Source: Prorocentrum cordatum (taxonomy: Eukaryota > Sar > Dinophyceae > Prorocentrales > Prorocentraceae). Taken from it: DNA of 64,000 nucleotides. This document shows, piece after piece, positions 34,798 to 45,730 of this stretch. A model generated the notes under the pieces. That model saw only the letters and a list, made by a program, of their open reading frames with translations. It searched no databases and was not told where the DNA came from. The position numbers and the translations under genes are program-made. The DNA lies in NCBI GenBank assembly GCA_963575745.1, contig CAUYUJ010022503.1:1418769-1482768 (forward strand), read 5' to 3'. Numbering within the stretch: the stretch's first letter is position 1; every line of letters begins with the position of its first letter.

Positions 34798-35118
34798 ACG
34801 CAGGCGCTGTAGTGTACACCAGCGTTGCGTTGCACGCGGATGCTGTGGTGTAGGCAGGCGCTGTGGTGTGCACAGGCGCTGCGGTGCACGCAAGCATTGT
34901 GGTGTACACTGGCGTTGTGTTGCACATGATTGCCGCGGTGTATACATTCGCTGTGGTGTACACCAGCGCTGTGGTGCACGCAAGCATTGCGGTGTACACA
35001 GGCGCTCCGTTGCACACGGCTGTGGCGGCGTACGCAGGCGCTGTAGTGTACACGCGCGCTGTGATGCACGCGAGCATTGTGGTGTACACAGGCGTTGTGG
35101 GGCAGATCGCCACCTACA
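34798..35118 (-). repeat. Tandem array of about 21-bp units, right arm (inverted)
   Basis: The reverse-complement counterpart of 34055-34352 (GGTGTACACAGGCGCTGTGG-type units), ending at GCAGATCGCCACCTACATGC. Together the arms could fold into a hairpin several hundred bases long. Confidence 0.9.
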
Positions 35119-35296
35119 TGCTGCTCGCGTCGTCGTCGTCGTCGTCGTCGTCGCTCGGCGCTCATCGTCGTCGTGCGCGCGGGGGCGGCCATGACTGGAG
35201 ACACATGGCTGGGAGGGGGGGGGCGTTATGTCATACCCCCCCTCCCGCCCCCCCCCCGTCCCCCATGACGCCCGTCATCGCCGAAAATAAAGAAAC

Positions 35297-35720
35297 CTTC
35301 TTTCATCATCGATATCTGCGTGAAAAGTTTATTCTCCCGCCTGGACTCTAATTTTAGCATCGCCAGGGGATCATTCTCACCAGCATACGCTTAGGTCTCC
35401 CATAGTTTGTTCTTCAGCCGATCCTGGGCCTCATGTGTCCCGCCAGTCGCCGCCGTCAGCTCTTTAGCGTCGTTGCTGCTCGCTCCGCCGGTAGTGGTGT
35501 GGATCGGGGCTTTCCCTTTGAGCTGCCCGTCCTCCACCTCCAAGGCCTGGGCATGATCTCATGCTTCACCCTTCGCACTCAATGGTGGTGTTGCTGCGTG
35601 TGTGGACTCAACCGTGTTCTCCAAGTTCGCCAGGCGTATGTCAATATCCTCAATGTGCTTCCCCATTGAGTCAAACCAGATGTCGGTGACGAAGACGACG
35701 CCGACGACGCTACGAATGTG
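35297..35720. other. Unassigned spacer
   Basis: No convincing gene. On the - strand, 35558-35690 reads FDSMGKHIEDIDIRLANLEN, a short heptad-like stretch ending at a stop near 35559, possibly a fragment of a coiled-coil (ORF1-like) protein. Confidence 0.25.
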
Positions 35721-36091
35721 GGGGAGGATGGGGAGCAGTAACAATGAGGGTGGAGGGTGGATGCACAAGGATAAGGGATGATGCTGGCGAGGATGGTGCT
35801 GCAGATGTTGATGGTGATGATGATTGCTATGCTGATGCTGCTGCTGATGATTCTGCGTATGCTGCTGATGATGATGCTGATGATGCTGATGATGGTGCTG
35901 ATGGTGATGTATATGATGACGGTGATGATGTTGACGATGCTGATGATGATGGTGATACTGATGAGGATGCTGATTGATCATGATGATTATGATGAGTCGG
36001 ATGATGATTCTGCTGGTGGTGATGATGATGCTGATGCCGATAATGATGACGAGGATGATGTTGATGATGATGATGATGATGATGATGCCGC

Positions 36092-36123
<32 letters not shown>

Positions 36124-36690
36124 CTACTGATGGCGGTGATGGTGGTAATGCTTACGATGGCGATGCGAATGCTGACGATAATGATGGTGACGAGGAGGAT
36201 GAGTCTGATGACGGTCATGATGATGATCATGGTCATACTGATGATGACGATGATGATACTGGTGATGACGACGACGATGCTGATGATTCTGATGACGACA
36301 AGGATGTTTCTAATACTGACGATGATGCTGCTGACGTCGATGATGATTATGCTGCAGCTGATGACGATGACGATATTGATGGTGAGGCTGCAGACGATGA
36401 GGATGTTGAATATTCTATTTTGATGCTGATCATGTTTATGTTGATGATGAGAATGACGATGATGACGATGAAGCTGCTGCTGATGATGACGATGATGATT
36501 ACGATGATCATCATGGTGGTGATGATGATTATGATTACGATGCTGCTGATGATGATCATGCTGACGATGATGTTCATGAGTTGATGATGCTGATGACGAT
36601 GCTGATGATGATGCTGATGATGATGCTGATGATGCTGATGATGCTGATGATGCTGATGATGATGGTGATGCTGATGGTGATGGTGATACA
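35721..36690. repeat. GAT microsatellite
   Basis: About 1 kb of GAT/GCT/GAC triplets with imperfect interruptions. Long Asp-, Met- and Ile/His-rich frames are artefacts. Confidence 0.93.
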
Positions 36691-37993
36691 CGGGGGGTAC
36701 TATATTTTTGACCATAAGACGTCATGCTGTCGACGCCCCCTGCCCCCCCGTAGAATATTAGCGACATGTTTTGGGTCGGGCGGCGGTTCGACTCCGATGG
36801 GCTCTCACCCTGTAAGAATAGTATATATATATATATATATATATTAAACAGGGTGATAATTACTCCGTCCCATTTACAATAGGGCCGGAAAACACTCCCA
36901 CTTGAACCCATTCACAGTAAACCACTTCGCTTGGGTCACGTTTGATCGTCCGTGTCATCATCCCCATCGACCCTGTCCTTATCATGCCAACGCGATGTTT
37001 CATTGTATTCCTTCTTGCATTGATGCTGTGAGACCCTGGGCATCCTTCTCCAATGCGGTCGCTCTCGGTTCACTGGTTGGCCGTCCCAGAGGGCCCACAA
37101 AGGCTCGCGAATCCGCATCAAGGCACCTTTGCATCCTGATCGGTCCTCCGCGGCACGCGTGACCAGCGAGGCAATTCTCATCTTATGGTCAAAACTTTTA
37201 GTACCCCCGAAGTAGTGATGGTGATGGCGATGGTGATTGTGATGATGAGGAGGAGGGTGAGGATGAGGATGAGCGTGAGGAAGAAGAGAAAGAGCAGTAC
37301 AAGGGAGGACAATAAGGAGGAACAATCGCAGGAGGATGAGACCTGTAGGGCGATCAGGAGGAGCAGGAAGATGAGGAGGATTAGTGTTCAGGAGAAGGAA
37401 CGCTAAGTTGAACGGGCTGAACGTAAGAAGGATGGTGACTAGTAGTGATGAGGAGGAACAGCTGGAATATAACGGGGACGGGGAGGATAAGGAGGAGGAG
37501 GAGGCGGAGGAGCTGGAGGAGATAACTCTGCGTTGTGAGGTATGAGGGATGCTTGATCAGGTTCGGGGCAGGAGAGTCAGAGTAGAAGGAGAAGGAGGAG
37601 GATGGCCGTCCCTCGGGCCCTCTCTTCCTTTCCCCCGGCAGTCTCCTCCTCTCCGCCCTTCTCGCCTACCCTCCCCATCTCTTTTCTCCACTCCCTTCCC
37701 CTCCTCTCTCCTCTCTCATCCCCTGTCCTCTCCTGCCCCTCCCCTCTCCTGCCCCCCCTCAAGGGAACACCACGGCCCGAGCCCGGATCCCACGATCCCG
37801 TGGGAAGACCCCGGCCCGAATCCGGACCCCGCGATGACCTTGCCGCCGGCCAACATCTCGGGCGGGGCCACCTAGGGGGGTGAGGAGGAATCCGTTCCAG
37901 AGGCCTCCGGAGCGCTCTCAGAGCGTTCCGGAACTCGCTTATCCTTGCCCGATTTTGTTCTCGTCCTCAAACGGGGCCACGGCCCACCCGTCA
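36691..37993. other. Unassigned DNA
   Basis: Includes a short (TA)n at about 36821-36844, a GAGGAG-rich stretch (37230-37540) and a C/T-rich stretch (37620-37760). No gene is supported. Confidence 0.3.
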
Positions 37994-38152
37994 GGGGCGG
38001 CCTAACCGACCCCTAGCGAACCGTCCCCTTCCGTGACGTCCCGCTCGCCTCGCCCCAAGACGGATGTACGCGGCCGGAGGGAAGCTTGAGAGGCGAGGGT
38101 GACGTCACGGAAGGGGGTGGTTTGCTACGCAGGGGTCGGTTAGGCCGCGCCC
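37994..38152. repeat. Palindromic element with about 60-bp inverted arms
   Basis: The left arm (37994-38051: GGCCTAACCGACCCCT, CCCCTTCCGTGACGTC, CTCGCCTC) is the inverse of the right arm (38090-38152: GAGGCGAG, TGACGTCACGGAAGGGG, AGGGGTCGGTTAGGCC), with small gaps and a 38-bp spacer. No coding content. Confidence 0.8.
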
Positions 38153-39229
38153 GACCCCGCCCGCCACGCCCCAGCGTGTGGTGGGCGCGGCCCTGCCCGC
38201 AGCGGGGCCGCGGCGGCCGCCTCGCCCTGTGGCGCTGGCGCTTCGCTTCGCAGGCTGGGGCGGCGGGGCAGCGGAGGGCGGCGCGGCAGGAGGGGCCCTG
38301 TCGCTCGGACCGCGGGCGACGCTGCGGCAGCACCGGGGGGCTGGGTACACTCACGCGTGTCCACATGCCTTGCCGGCGCTCGGCCCTCCTGTGGAAGTGT
38401 AGGCTGGGCTCACGCGTATCCAGCGCGTGGCCTCCAAGTGTTCTGCACGTAAATCCAGCCACGAGTGTGCTCCAGCTTCCTGGTAATTAGTGCTCGGTGC
38501 CAAGTTGTGGGGCAGCGGGGAGAGGGAGGAGAGGGATCAAGGGAGGGTTGGGAGGGTGGGCCGCCCTTGGCGCATTCCCGAGCCCAGCCACTGTTTTCCT
38601 GTCGACGCGTTTCGGACTCTGGGTGGCATTCTAGGCCCCCGTGCCGTGCAGCGCGCGACCAAGGCAGCAGGAGGTCAAGGTTACGAGGGTGAATAAGCCG
38701 TGTGTTTCTTCATCCTCGTAATCAAGATTACGAGGCTGTCCCCCCCTCCCATTTCTCACCGAACCGTCGCCCCGGTCGGGCTTGGGCCCGATCCGAAAGA
38801 CTGCGGAGACGAGAGGGTCGGACACACGAAAACGACACCAGCCGTATGGACGGGCCCAGACTGTGGTAGACTCGATGCTGCTTGCAGTTGCCCTCCCTCG
38901 GCGCTGTACTCGAGTCGGGGCTTTGCCACCCCAGCCCCGCAGAACATTCCAGGACGAAGCATACCGCCTCCCCCAGGTTCCTCCAAGAATATCCAGGAGC
39001 CTCGTCCTGGCCCCCTCCCTTGTCTTGCCTGTTCCCCCCTCTTTCCTCGCTCCCTCGTCCTTCCTCCCTTCCTCCTTTCGCCACTCCTTCCTCCCCGTCT
39101 AGGAGTCTAGGACGGGCGAGTTGTTTTTTCTATGTTCTCGTTGCGCGAATGCCTTGGACTCTCGCCAGACAATCCCCCCTCTCGATCCTTCTCCCGCTCC
39201 GCCTTGTCCCTCTCCTCCTCCTCCTGCTG
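38153..39229. other. Unassigned GC-rich DNA
   Basis: Frames are open on both strands (for example 38086-38490) but without a domain or splice context. Nothing further recognised. Confidence 0.25.
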
Positions 39230-39285
39230 CTCCTTCTCCTCCTTCCCTCCTCCTCCTCCTCCTCCTCCTCCTCCTCCTTCCCGAG
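39230..39285. repeat. (CTC)n polypyrimidine tract
   Basis: Short CCT tract preceding the candidate exon at 39300. Confidence 0.85.
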
Positions 39286-39299
39286 TCCTCGCTTTCCTG

Positions 39300-39511
39300 T
39301 CATGTGGGGGCTTGGCTCCGAGCAGGACCATGCGTGCCCAGACGACGCTACCCCGGCGGTCATCCGCAGGATGATCATCGCTTCTTATCTTTTTCGTACT
39401 CTGAAGTTTGAGCTTGACTCTCTGCCAGAGCGTCAGAGAGAGCGCGCCTGGGGCTCTTATGGCTTCGCTCACAAATGCTTTCTGGCGGCCCGCCAGAGCG
39501 CCGAGCTATGA
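39300..39511 (+). CDS. Possible exon, unidentified
   Basis: After the pyrimidine tract the + strand reads ATPAVIRRMIIASYLFRTLK, then SLPERQRERAWGSYGF, then HKCFLAARQSAEL to a TGA at 39509-39511, a mixed composition unlike the repeat-derived frames nearby. No acceptor AG is assigned with certainty (GAG at about 39283 is one candidate) and no family is recognised. Confidence 0.25.
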
Positions 39512-39540
39512 TCTTCTCCTGCTCCCCCCTCCCCTGCCCT

Positions 39541-39850
39541 GCTGTTTGAGGGTAGTGCCAGCAGTAGATGGGGAACAAACCTCCGTTGTCTCGCTCCATC
39601 GATCACCCGCCGTAACGGTCGGGACGGCCAACGTCTGGAATCAAGTTGGGGTGGCTTTGAGGGGGAGCATAGGTTCTGGAGTTTGGGATTGACGCCGAGC
39701 CCGGCTGTCTGAGGGCAGTGCCAGCAGTAGGTGAGGAAAAACTGCGTTTCAAATGTAACCTCCGCTTCTCTCTCCATCAGGCACGCGCCTTGGAGGTCTG
39801 GACGGCCAACGTCTGGAATCAAGTCGGGGCGGCTATGAGTCTGGGGATTG
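39541..39850 (+). repeat. Two diverged tandem copies of a 165-180-bp unit
   Basis: AGTGCCAGCAGTAG at 39554 and 39717, and GACGGCCAACGTCTGGAATC at 39623 and 39801, define two copies with the same order of blocks. Confidence 0.8.
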
Positions 39851-40529
39851 GTTGGGCGGGGCGTTCATGCCAGAACTTGTCAAGGCACATGCGTGCTCCC
39901 GCCTCTGGCCGTTGAGCACCGGCACGCCGCTCTCTCATGCTCGGTCGGGCATCCTTCCCCGCGGTCCGCTGCTCGATCGCGGCGAGGCCCGCCTCCTGTA
40001 AAGTCAGTGCGCCGGCCTCTCTTCGGATGGATCGGCGCACCTCAGGCTGCGCCTGCTCCTCCTCCTCCTCCTCCTCCTCCTTCTGGTTCGTCTTCCCCTC
40101 CTCCTCCTCTTCTTCCTGGTAGCCGTCGTCCCCCTCCTCTCGGAGATGCCCCTGCCTACAGTCATCAGGCTCGCGGCCAGCTGTGTACCGCTGGGCCCTG
40201 CCGCCCTGCAATGGAGGCCGACCTGCCAGCTCGTGACCACCGAGGCCTCTCCTGGGGCCCAGGGTCTGCCCTGCTCCCTCCCACGACTCCGTGCGCATGT
40301 GAGGGGCTTCGCTGCCCCGATACGCCCGTCTCTAACAGATGTTTGTTGCTCTGCTTCTAACATGTGTTTGTTGCTCTGCTGCTGCTTCGCCGAGGTCCGA
40401 CGAGTACGCGTACGTGAAGTCGGAGAGCCCCTTCCAGGCTCGAAGCGTCCAGACGCCACCTCCCCGACGGGACATCGACAGACAAGTCAATTTCGAGTGC
40501 GGGTGAGAGATCACGAAGGAAGCGAGGAG
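39851..40529. other. Unassigned DNA with CTC tract
   Basis: A CTCCTCCTC tract lies at 40057-40120. The rest is GC-rich without a recognised gene. Confidence 0.3.
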
Positions 40530-40577
40530 TGATGTGATGATGCTGATGATGATGATGTTGACGATGCTGATGATGAC

Positions 40578-40608
<31 letters not shown>

Positions 40609-40800
40609 TCGATGATGATGATGATGATGATGCTGATGATGATGATGATGATGACGATGCTGATGACGACGATGATGATGAGGATGCTGATAACGATGAT
40701 GCTGCTGCTGCTGATAATCATTATGATTATGATGATGATGCTGATGCTGATGATGCTGATGATGCTGATGATGATGACGATGAGGAGGAGGAGGAGAAGG
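40530..40800. repeat. GAT microsatellite
   Basis: About 270 bp of GAT/GCT triplets grading into GAGGAG (40785-40815). Confidence 0.93.
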
Positions 40801-41760
40801 AGGAGGAGGAGGCGGAAGAACAGGAAGGCAAGAGGCTGTGAAGGAGGAGGGTGACAATGAGCAGAAAAAGGCGGCGGCGGAGGAGGAGAAGGAGGATGAG
40901 GAGGAGGAGCAGACCCTCCCTTCAACGTGCACGTAGGTAGACGGGAGTGGAGGCAGGAGTGGAGGCGGAGGAGGAGGATAAGGAGGAGGAGAGCGAGGAT
41001 AAGCTGCTCTGGGGGAGACTCGTTGAGGCCGCAGGTGTCTGACGCCTCCTTGTTGCCGAGACGTTTCGTGCGCTGGCCAGCATAGTGGGCGCACTCGAGG
41101 ACCGTCAAGCTGTACGCCGGAGCTGCCGACGCCAAACTCTGGCCGCATCGCAGGGCGCCCGTGCCGGCTCGAGGAAGTACCCCCCTGGCTCTCTGACTCC
41201 ATAGCTTGTTGCTGCTGGTACGGGCTGTGGGCGGGCAGGGCCTCACCCACTCGGCCCGGATTGATTTTGGTACGTCCCTGGGGAGTTCCTGTCCTATCGC
41301 TCGCAACTCACGGTGAAGTCCCATTTCCATCAGTTTTGAAGCTGGCGCTCTGATCTGACTTCTGCCTTTTTTTCTCGTCTTCACCTGCAGCTAGATGGTG
41401 GAATCCTGATCGGTGGCTCCCCCAGGGTTGTGCTTTCTGCATGTTGCGGCAGGCGCCAATTATACCAGAGCAGTCTTGAACGGGTCTGAAAAAGGATTCG
41501 GTTGTGGTGAGATTAATGTGGGCGGCGGTTCATGCAAGTCGGCTCCGCTGAATCACTCTCATGGGACTCGCCTGTGCAGTCATGTGGTCAGAGTTTGCGT
41601 ACGTGTGTTCTACCGCCCCCCATATCCGATGGTTAACTATGATTGCAATGCGCGGCAGTTTCAGCTTGGAACGTAGGGGTGCGCCTTTTTTGTTGCTCAA
41701 GCAGTGAGCAGAGCTGAACCAGACTCAAGCTCAGCACTCCAATAACGATTATTTCCAATC
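40801..41760. other. Unassigned DNA
   Basis: GGA-rich at 40870-40990, then mixed sequence. No gene, RNA or element recognised. Confidence 0.3.
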
Positions 41761-42565
41761 ACCTTCCCCCTCTCATCCCCCCACCCCTCCCCTTTCCCTT
41801 CTTTCCTTGCGATCTCGTCTCGTTCCTATCCTGGTCCTTCCCCTACCCAAAACTTCACCAATCGTTCCCTTCCGCCCTCCCCGTGGGGAGGGGCTTGAAC
41901 ATCACCCACCTGTCCCCATCCTACCGCTGGTCCCCTTTTTGATCCTTCACTTCATCACTGCTTTCCTTCGCCCCCACCCAACTAAAGAAATGTTAGGGTG
42001 GTTGGACTCCGGGAAGATGGGGGGAGGCACCTCCCTCCTCCTCCCCACTCTACCGTCTCCTCGCCCCTTCTCCTCCTTCCTCCTCCTTCCTCCTCCTCTT
42101 CCTCCTCCCCTCTCCACCGTCTCCTCTCCCCTCCTCCTCCTCCTCGTCCTCCTCCTCCTCCTCCTTCTCCTCGTCCTCCTCCTCCACCCTCCACCGTCTC
42201 TGCCCCCCTTCTCCTCCTCGTAAAGCCCGGCCCTCCACCGTCTCCTCTCCCATCTTTCTCTTGCCCCCTCCTCCCCCCTCCTTTTCCTCCTCCTTCGTTT
42301 TTGTTCCTCCTCCTCCTCCTCCGCCTCCTCCTCCTCCTCCCCCTCCTCCTCCTCCTCCTCCTCCTCCTCCTCTCTGCCACTGTGACTGTGGCGATCATGA
42401 CACTTCATGACACTCCTCCTCCTCCTCCTCCCTCCCTCCCTCCCCTCCCTCCCTCCCTCCTCCCCTCCCTCCCTCCTCCCCCTCCCCTCCTCCCTCCTCC
42501 TCCCTCCTCCTCCTCCATCCTACCTCCCCCTCCTCCCTCCTCCCTCCTCCTCCCTCCTCCCCCCC
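41761..42565. repeat. C/T-rich tract dominated by CCT triplets
   Basis: About 800 bp of strongly pyrimidine-rich DNA, becoming CCTCCTCCC-type at 42040-42565. Pro-, Leu- and Ser-rich frames, and Glu/Arg/Gly frames on the other strand, are compositional. Confidence 0.85.
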
Positions 42566-43037
42566 TTGGCACGACGGCTCCATCCACATCTGACATTGCT
42601 TTCCGCTGTCTGGACATTGCGTCGTGCATGACGGTGTACATCATTTACCTTGTCGAATTCTGCCAGCCCAGGAGTCTGCTCAGAGGGAGGCCAGCCGTGC
42701 TGCTCAAGGCGACGACTCTCCTGCAGGCACCCTTGAACACACCAAGGCGCAGGAGACATCCATGAGGCAAACTCTGGCATGGAACCCATCACCGCGGCGA
42801 CTCGTTCTTCACGGCCTCAAGCACACCTAGATGGACCGAGAGGACGTGCTGCGGAAGCAGGCGGCCATGGCGACCAGGATCAATGACCACTGGAAACCAT
42901 CTTCTCGGAGACGTCCTGCTCGGACCAGGCCGTTTCTGAAACCTCGGTTCCCACCTCCCTGTCTTCCCCCTCTCAGACCTTTCCTTCCCGACCTCTGGCG
43001 ACCTCTCGACATCTTTGAAGCGGTCTTTACGAGGTGA
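42566..43037. other. Unassigned DNA upstream of an RT relic
   Basis: No gene recognised. It could hold decayed 5' parts of the retroelement whose reverse transcriptase follows. Confidence 0.3.
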
Positions 43038-44132
43038 CTGCTCTTTGGCGGGGGCACTGTCGACGGTCTCAGTCATTTTGTTTGTGCCTTCATCCCTGAA
43101 GGTGAGGAAGCTCCATACCTCACCGATTGCGTGAGGGATGCCGGTAGCTGTCGCCTTCTTAATTACAAACACTTGCAGTCAGGCCCTTGCCCGGACAGTG
43201 GACATATTCATCAGTACGGTAACCAAAAAGCACGTTCACGAAGCTCAGCAATGCTTCATAATATGCCGCAAGTTCGACAGTCACATCATCAATCTAGATG
43301 CGGAGGCCCGTTTGTGCAGTACTGTATAGGCGATGACGACCCCTCCCGTCGCCCGTGTTTCATTTCGCATGATATTCGCGCCGTCTTCCCCGTCATGTCG
43401 CAACAGTGGCTTAGGGCATTGCTGAAGCGGTTGTCCATCCTCAAGGGATACCTCAATGCCATCTAGGCTCTGGGAACCGACCCCATTGGTTTCATGATGG
43501 TTGGACATGAGAGGCACCGTCTTTTGGAGATTTCCCGCGGGGTCCCCCAAGGCTGCCCCCTAAGTGGGACCCTCTGGGCTCTCGGTATGGGCCCGATTTG
43601 CAGGCATCTTGCGGCAGCCGCGCAAATGACCAGCGAGTTCTGAGCGTGCCTCTTCCTCCGACTGGTTCGCGTGAGGCTCGCATCCAAGGTATCCTTCCAT
43701 CCCCTCCTTTCCTCCTCTTCTGCTGGTGCGTGTGCCGACGACGTGGTTTTGCTGGTGTCCCGCTGTGCCGGGCTATCTTCTCGGATTCTGTTCAAGTTTC
43801 AGGTTGCCATCAGCCTTTTCAAGGCTTCCTCTAAAAAGTTGGTTCCCGAGCGCAGTTTTAGCGGCGTGCACTTCCCCCGGCACCCGGCCTACCTGCCATT
43901 GGCACAGCGGGCTTCTTTTTCAAGTTTGGTCATTCCAGCCCCTCCGAGTTCCGCCTTAAGACATCCTGGTGCTTCTCTTCTCCTTCAAGGACTTCCACCC
44001 CTGGCCAGTGTCCCGCTGCTCCTACGCAGCTGCACGCCCTCCTGGCACTCTTCGACCGGCCTTCACGGTCTGATCGGACCACGCCTTGTCTCTGCTCTCG
44101 TCTCTTGTTCTTTCGCCTCGTGCTTGTATTAG
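43038..44132 (+). pseudogene. LINE reverse transcriptase fragment (third element)
   Basis: Reading + strand: FVCAFIPEGEEAP then CVRDAGSCRLLNYKH (43080-43155) matches the fingers region of dinoflagellate LINEs (family form V.IPKG and VR...TRPLTLKNTD). HEAQQCFIICRKFDSHIINL (about 43235-43300, another frame) is the RGF.. region. FISHDIRAVFPVMSQQW is motif A with Asp kept (near 43365). SRGVPQGCPLSGTLWALGMG is motif B (near 43530). GACADDVVLLVS is motif C with both Asp kept (near 43730). Breaks: frameshifts near 43160 and 43320, TAG at 43464-43466, TGA at 43641-43643. The endonuclease and RNase H were not found. Its motif A and B wording differs from both other LINEs, so it is a different family. 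Confidence 0.82.
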
Positions 44133-45388
44133 CGTCGGGTGCAGCCCACCGCTCGCTTTGACCGTTGCCTGACCGCCTCGCGCACCCTGACGTCCGCTGA
44201 CCAAAAAGTGCCGACGACGTGGGGGTGACTCTCCCTGAACTTTCCCGTCTTCCTCTGCTTCCCCTCCCGTTTGAGGCGACCTTGGCGTCGGCCGCGCTTG
44301 ACCTACCCAAGAGGTGCTGTATCGCCCCCTTATGGGAGACCCTCTCAGATGTCCAAGCTGCGAGCCTCCGTGAGGCTCGCAGGAATTGTCCCAGAGTGTG
44401 CTGATTTTCAAATCTCAGGAGGGGAAAAAACACACAGACACAATGAATCGTCGATCCCCCAGAAAATATGGGAAAATATGGGAAGTGGGGGGGAAGACAA
44501 AAACCCAGAACATATAGGGAAATATGGGGAATCTTGTTGTTTGTGTGTATTTATTTGTGTGTCCCAGGGCCCCTTCAAAATCTGCAGCCTCTGTCGATCT
44601 ATTAGTGCGCTCACTTCGGTCCAGGGGCCCAGCTCACGGACCAAGGTGCGTCTGGATGTCCAATCGTGGTGGTCGAGGTGCAGGATGGTTGCTGGTACCC
44701 GGGCCCCCAAAGGCGCCAACGCTCGTCCCTACCACATGCTCATTATGCCATGTCTGTCGTGCATTGCTCGGTTGCCCTCCTTCCCCTGCGAGTCCCGCAG
44801 CGGGAATCCCATGCTCGAGATATAAGCTCTTGCGTCTTCCGCCAGAATGCTTTTGCTCGAGTCGCACACTCTTCGACATAAGTGCCCCCCCGAACCAATG
44901 CAGATTTCCTGCCTCGCATGCGCCTGGCGTGCGAGTGGCAGCACCTTTCAGGCGTGGAGCTCTGCCCACCTGAGGCTCCAGAGGCCATCAGTTGCAGTCG
45001 GCGAGCGGTGGTCTGCACCGTGCTGGCGCATCCCGCGCTCCATAGTCCAAAAATACTCCTCCTTCTTCGGCCCCTCCGACCTCTCCCGCCTTGGACCTCT
45101 CTCGCCACTTCCCCTTCCACCCGACAAGCTCTGCAGGGCGCAATCCGACAAGCTCTGCAGGGCGCAATCCGACACGCTCCCGAGGCCAGCAAAACTATTG
45201 AGAAGAAGAAGTAGAAGAAGAAGAAGAAGAAGCCTCCGCGGTATCAGGTGTAGCAGTCTACGTTTTTACCTAACAGCGAAGACTGATAGGTTTATAGCAG
45301 GGTCAAAAGAGGGCATCATGACGCCCCAGGGGGGTCTGGGCGCGATCCGGGGGAGGGTGCCGGGGATTTTTTTGCTAACAGTTACACA
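44133..45388. other. Unassigned DNA downstream of the RT relic
   Basis: Possible decayed thumb or 3' parts of the LINE up to about 44400. An AT-richer patch with a repeated GAAATATGGG/GAAAATATGGG word (44465-44530). CAGACAAG-type tandem CAATCCGACAAGCTCTGCAG (two copies, 45115-45165). No gene supported. Confidence 0.3.
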
Positions 45389-45730
45389 CTTCGTGGTCTT
45401 CGAGGTCCCAGAACTCCATTCCTGGGCCACACTCTGAATGCCCGGAGCCAACTGTAGGCCACTTCGTGGTCTTCGAGTTCCCAGAACTCCATTCCTGGCC
45501 ATGATTTTGAATGCCCCGAGCCAACTGTAGGTCACTTCGTGTTCTTCGAGTTCCCAGAACTCCATTCCCGGGCCACATGTTGAATGCCGGGAGCCAACTG
45601 TAGGCCACTTCGTGGTCTTCGAGTTCCCAGAACTCCATTCCTGGGGATGATTTTGAATGCCCCGAGCCAACTGAGGCCACTTCGTGTTCTTCAAGTTCCC
45701 AGAACTCCATTCCCGGGCCACATTTTGAAT
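45389..45730 (-). repeat. 73-bp tandem repeat, about 4.7 units
   Basis: ACTTCGTG(G/T)TCTTC recurs at 45389, 45461, 45534, 45607 and 45679, a period of 72-73 bp, each followed by CCCAGAACTCCATTCC. A 73-bp period shifts frame each unit, so the apparent proteins (MEFWELEDHEV-like blocks) are not evidence of coding. Confidence 0.95.

Larger units (their letters stand above)
33563..35296 (+). mobile_element. Terminal-inverted-repeat element A (1.73 kb)
   Basis: The left end (GTTTCTTTATTGCTTGG..GGGCGTCATGG, then TATGACGTAACGC, 33563-33630) is an imperfect inverted repeat of the right end (GGCGTTATGTCATA, then CCATGACGCCCG...AATAAAGAAAC, 35221-35296), alignable over about 70 bp. The interior, in order: 12-bp CCGCATAGGAAT-type units, a GTC tract (33717-33838), GCTCATCGTCGTCGTGCGCG, a tandem of about 21-bp units, a purine GGA tract, the same tandem inverted, a GTC tract, and a second direct copy of GCTCATCGTCGTCGTGCGCG. 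No transposase frame is present, so it would be non-autonomous. No clear target duplication. Element B at 55968-56694 shares ends and order. Confidence 0.65.

Noticed and set aside
36821-36844. (TA)n as promoter TATA box
   Set aside because: A simple dinucleotide repeat; dinoflagellate promoters are not known to rely on TATA, and no gene starts nearby.
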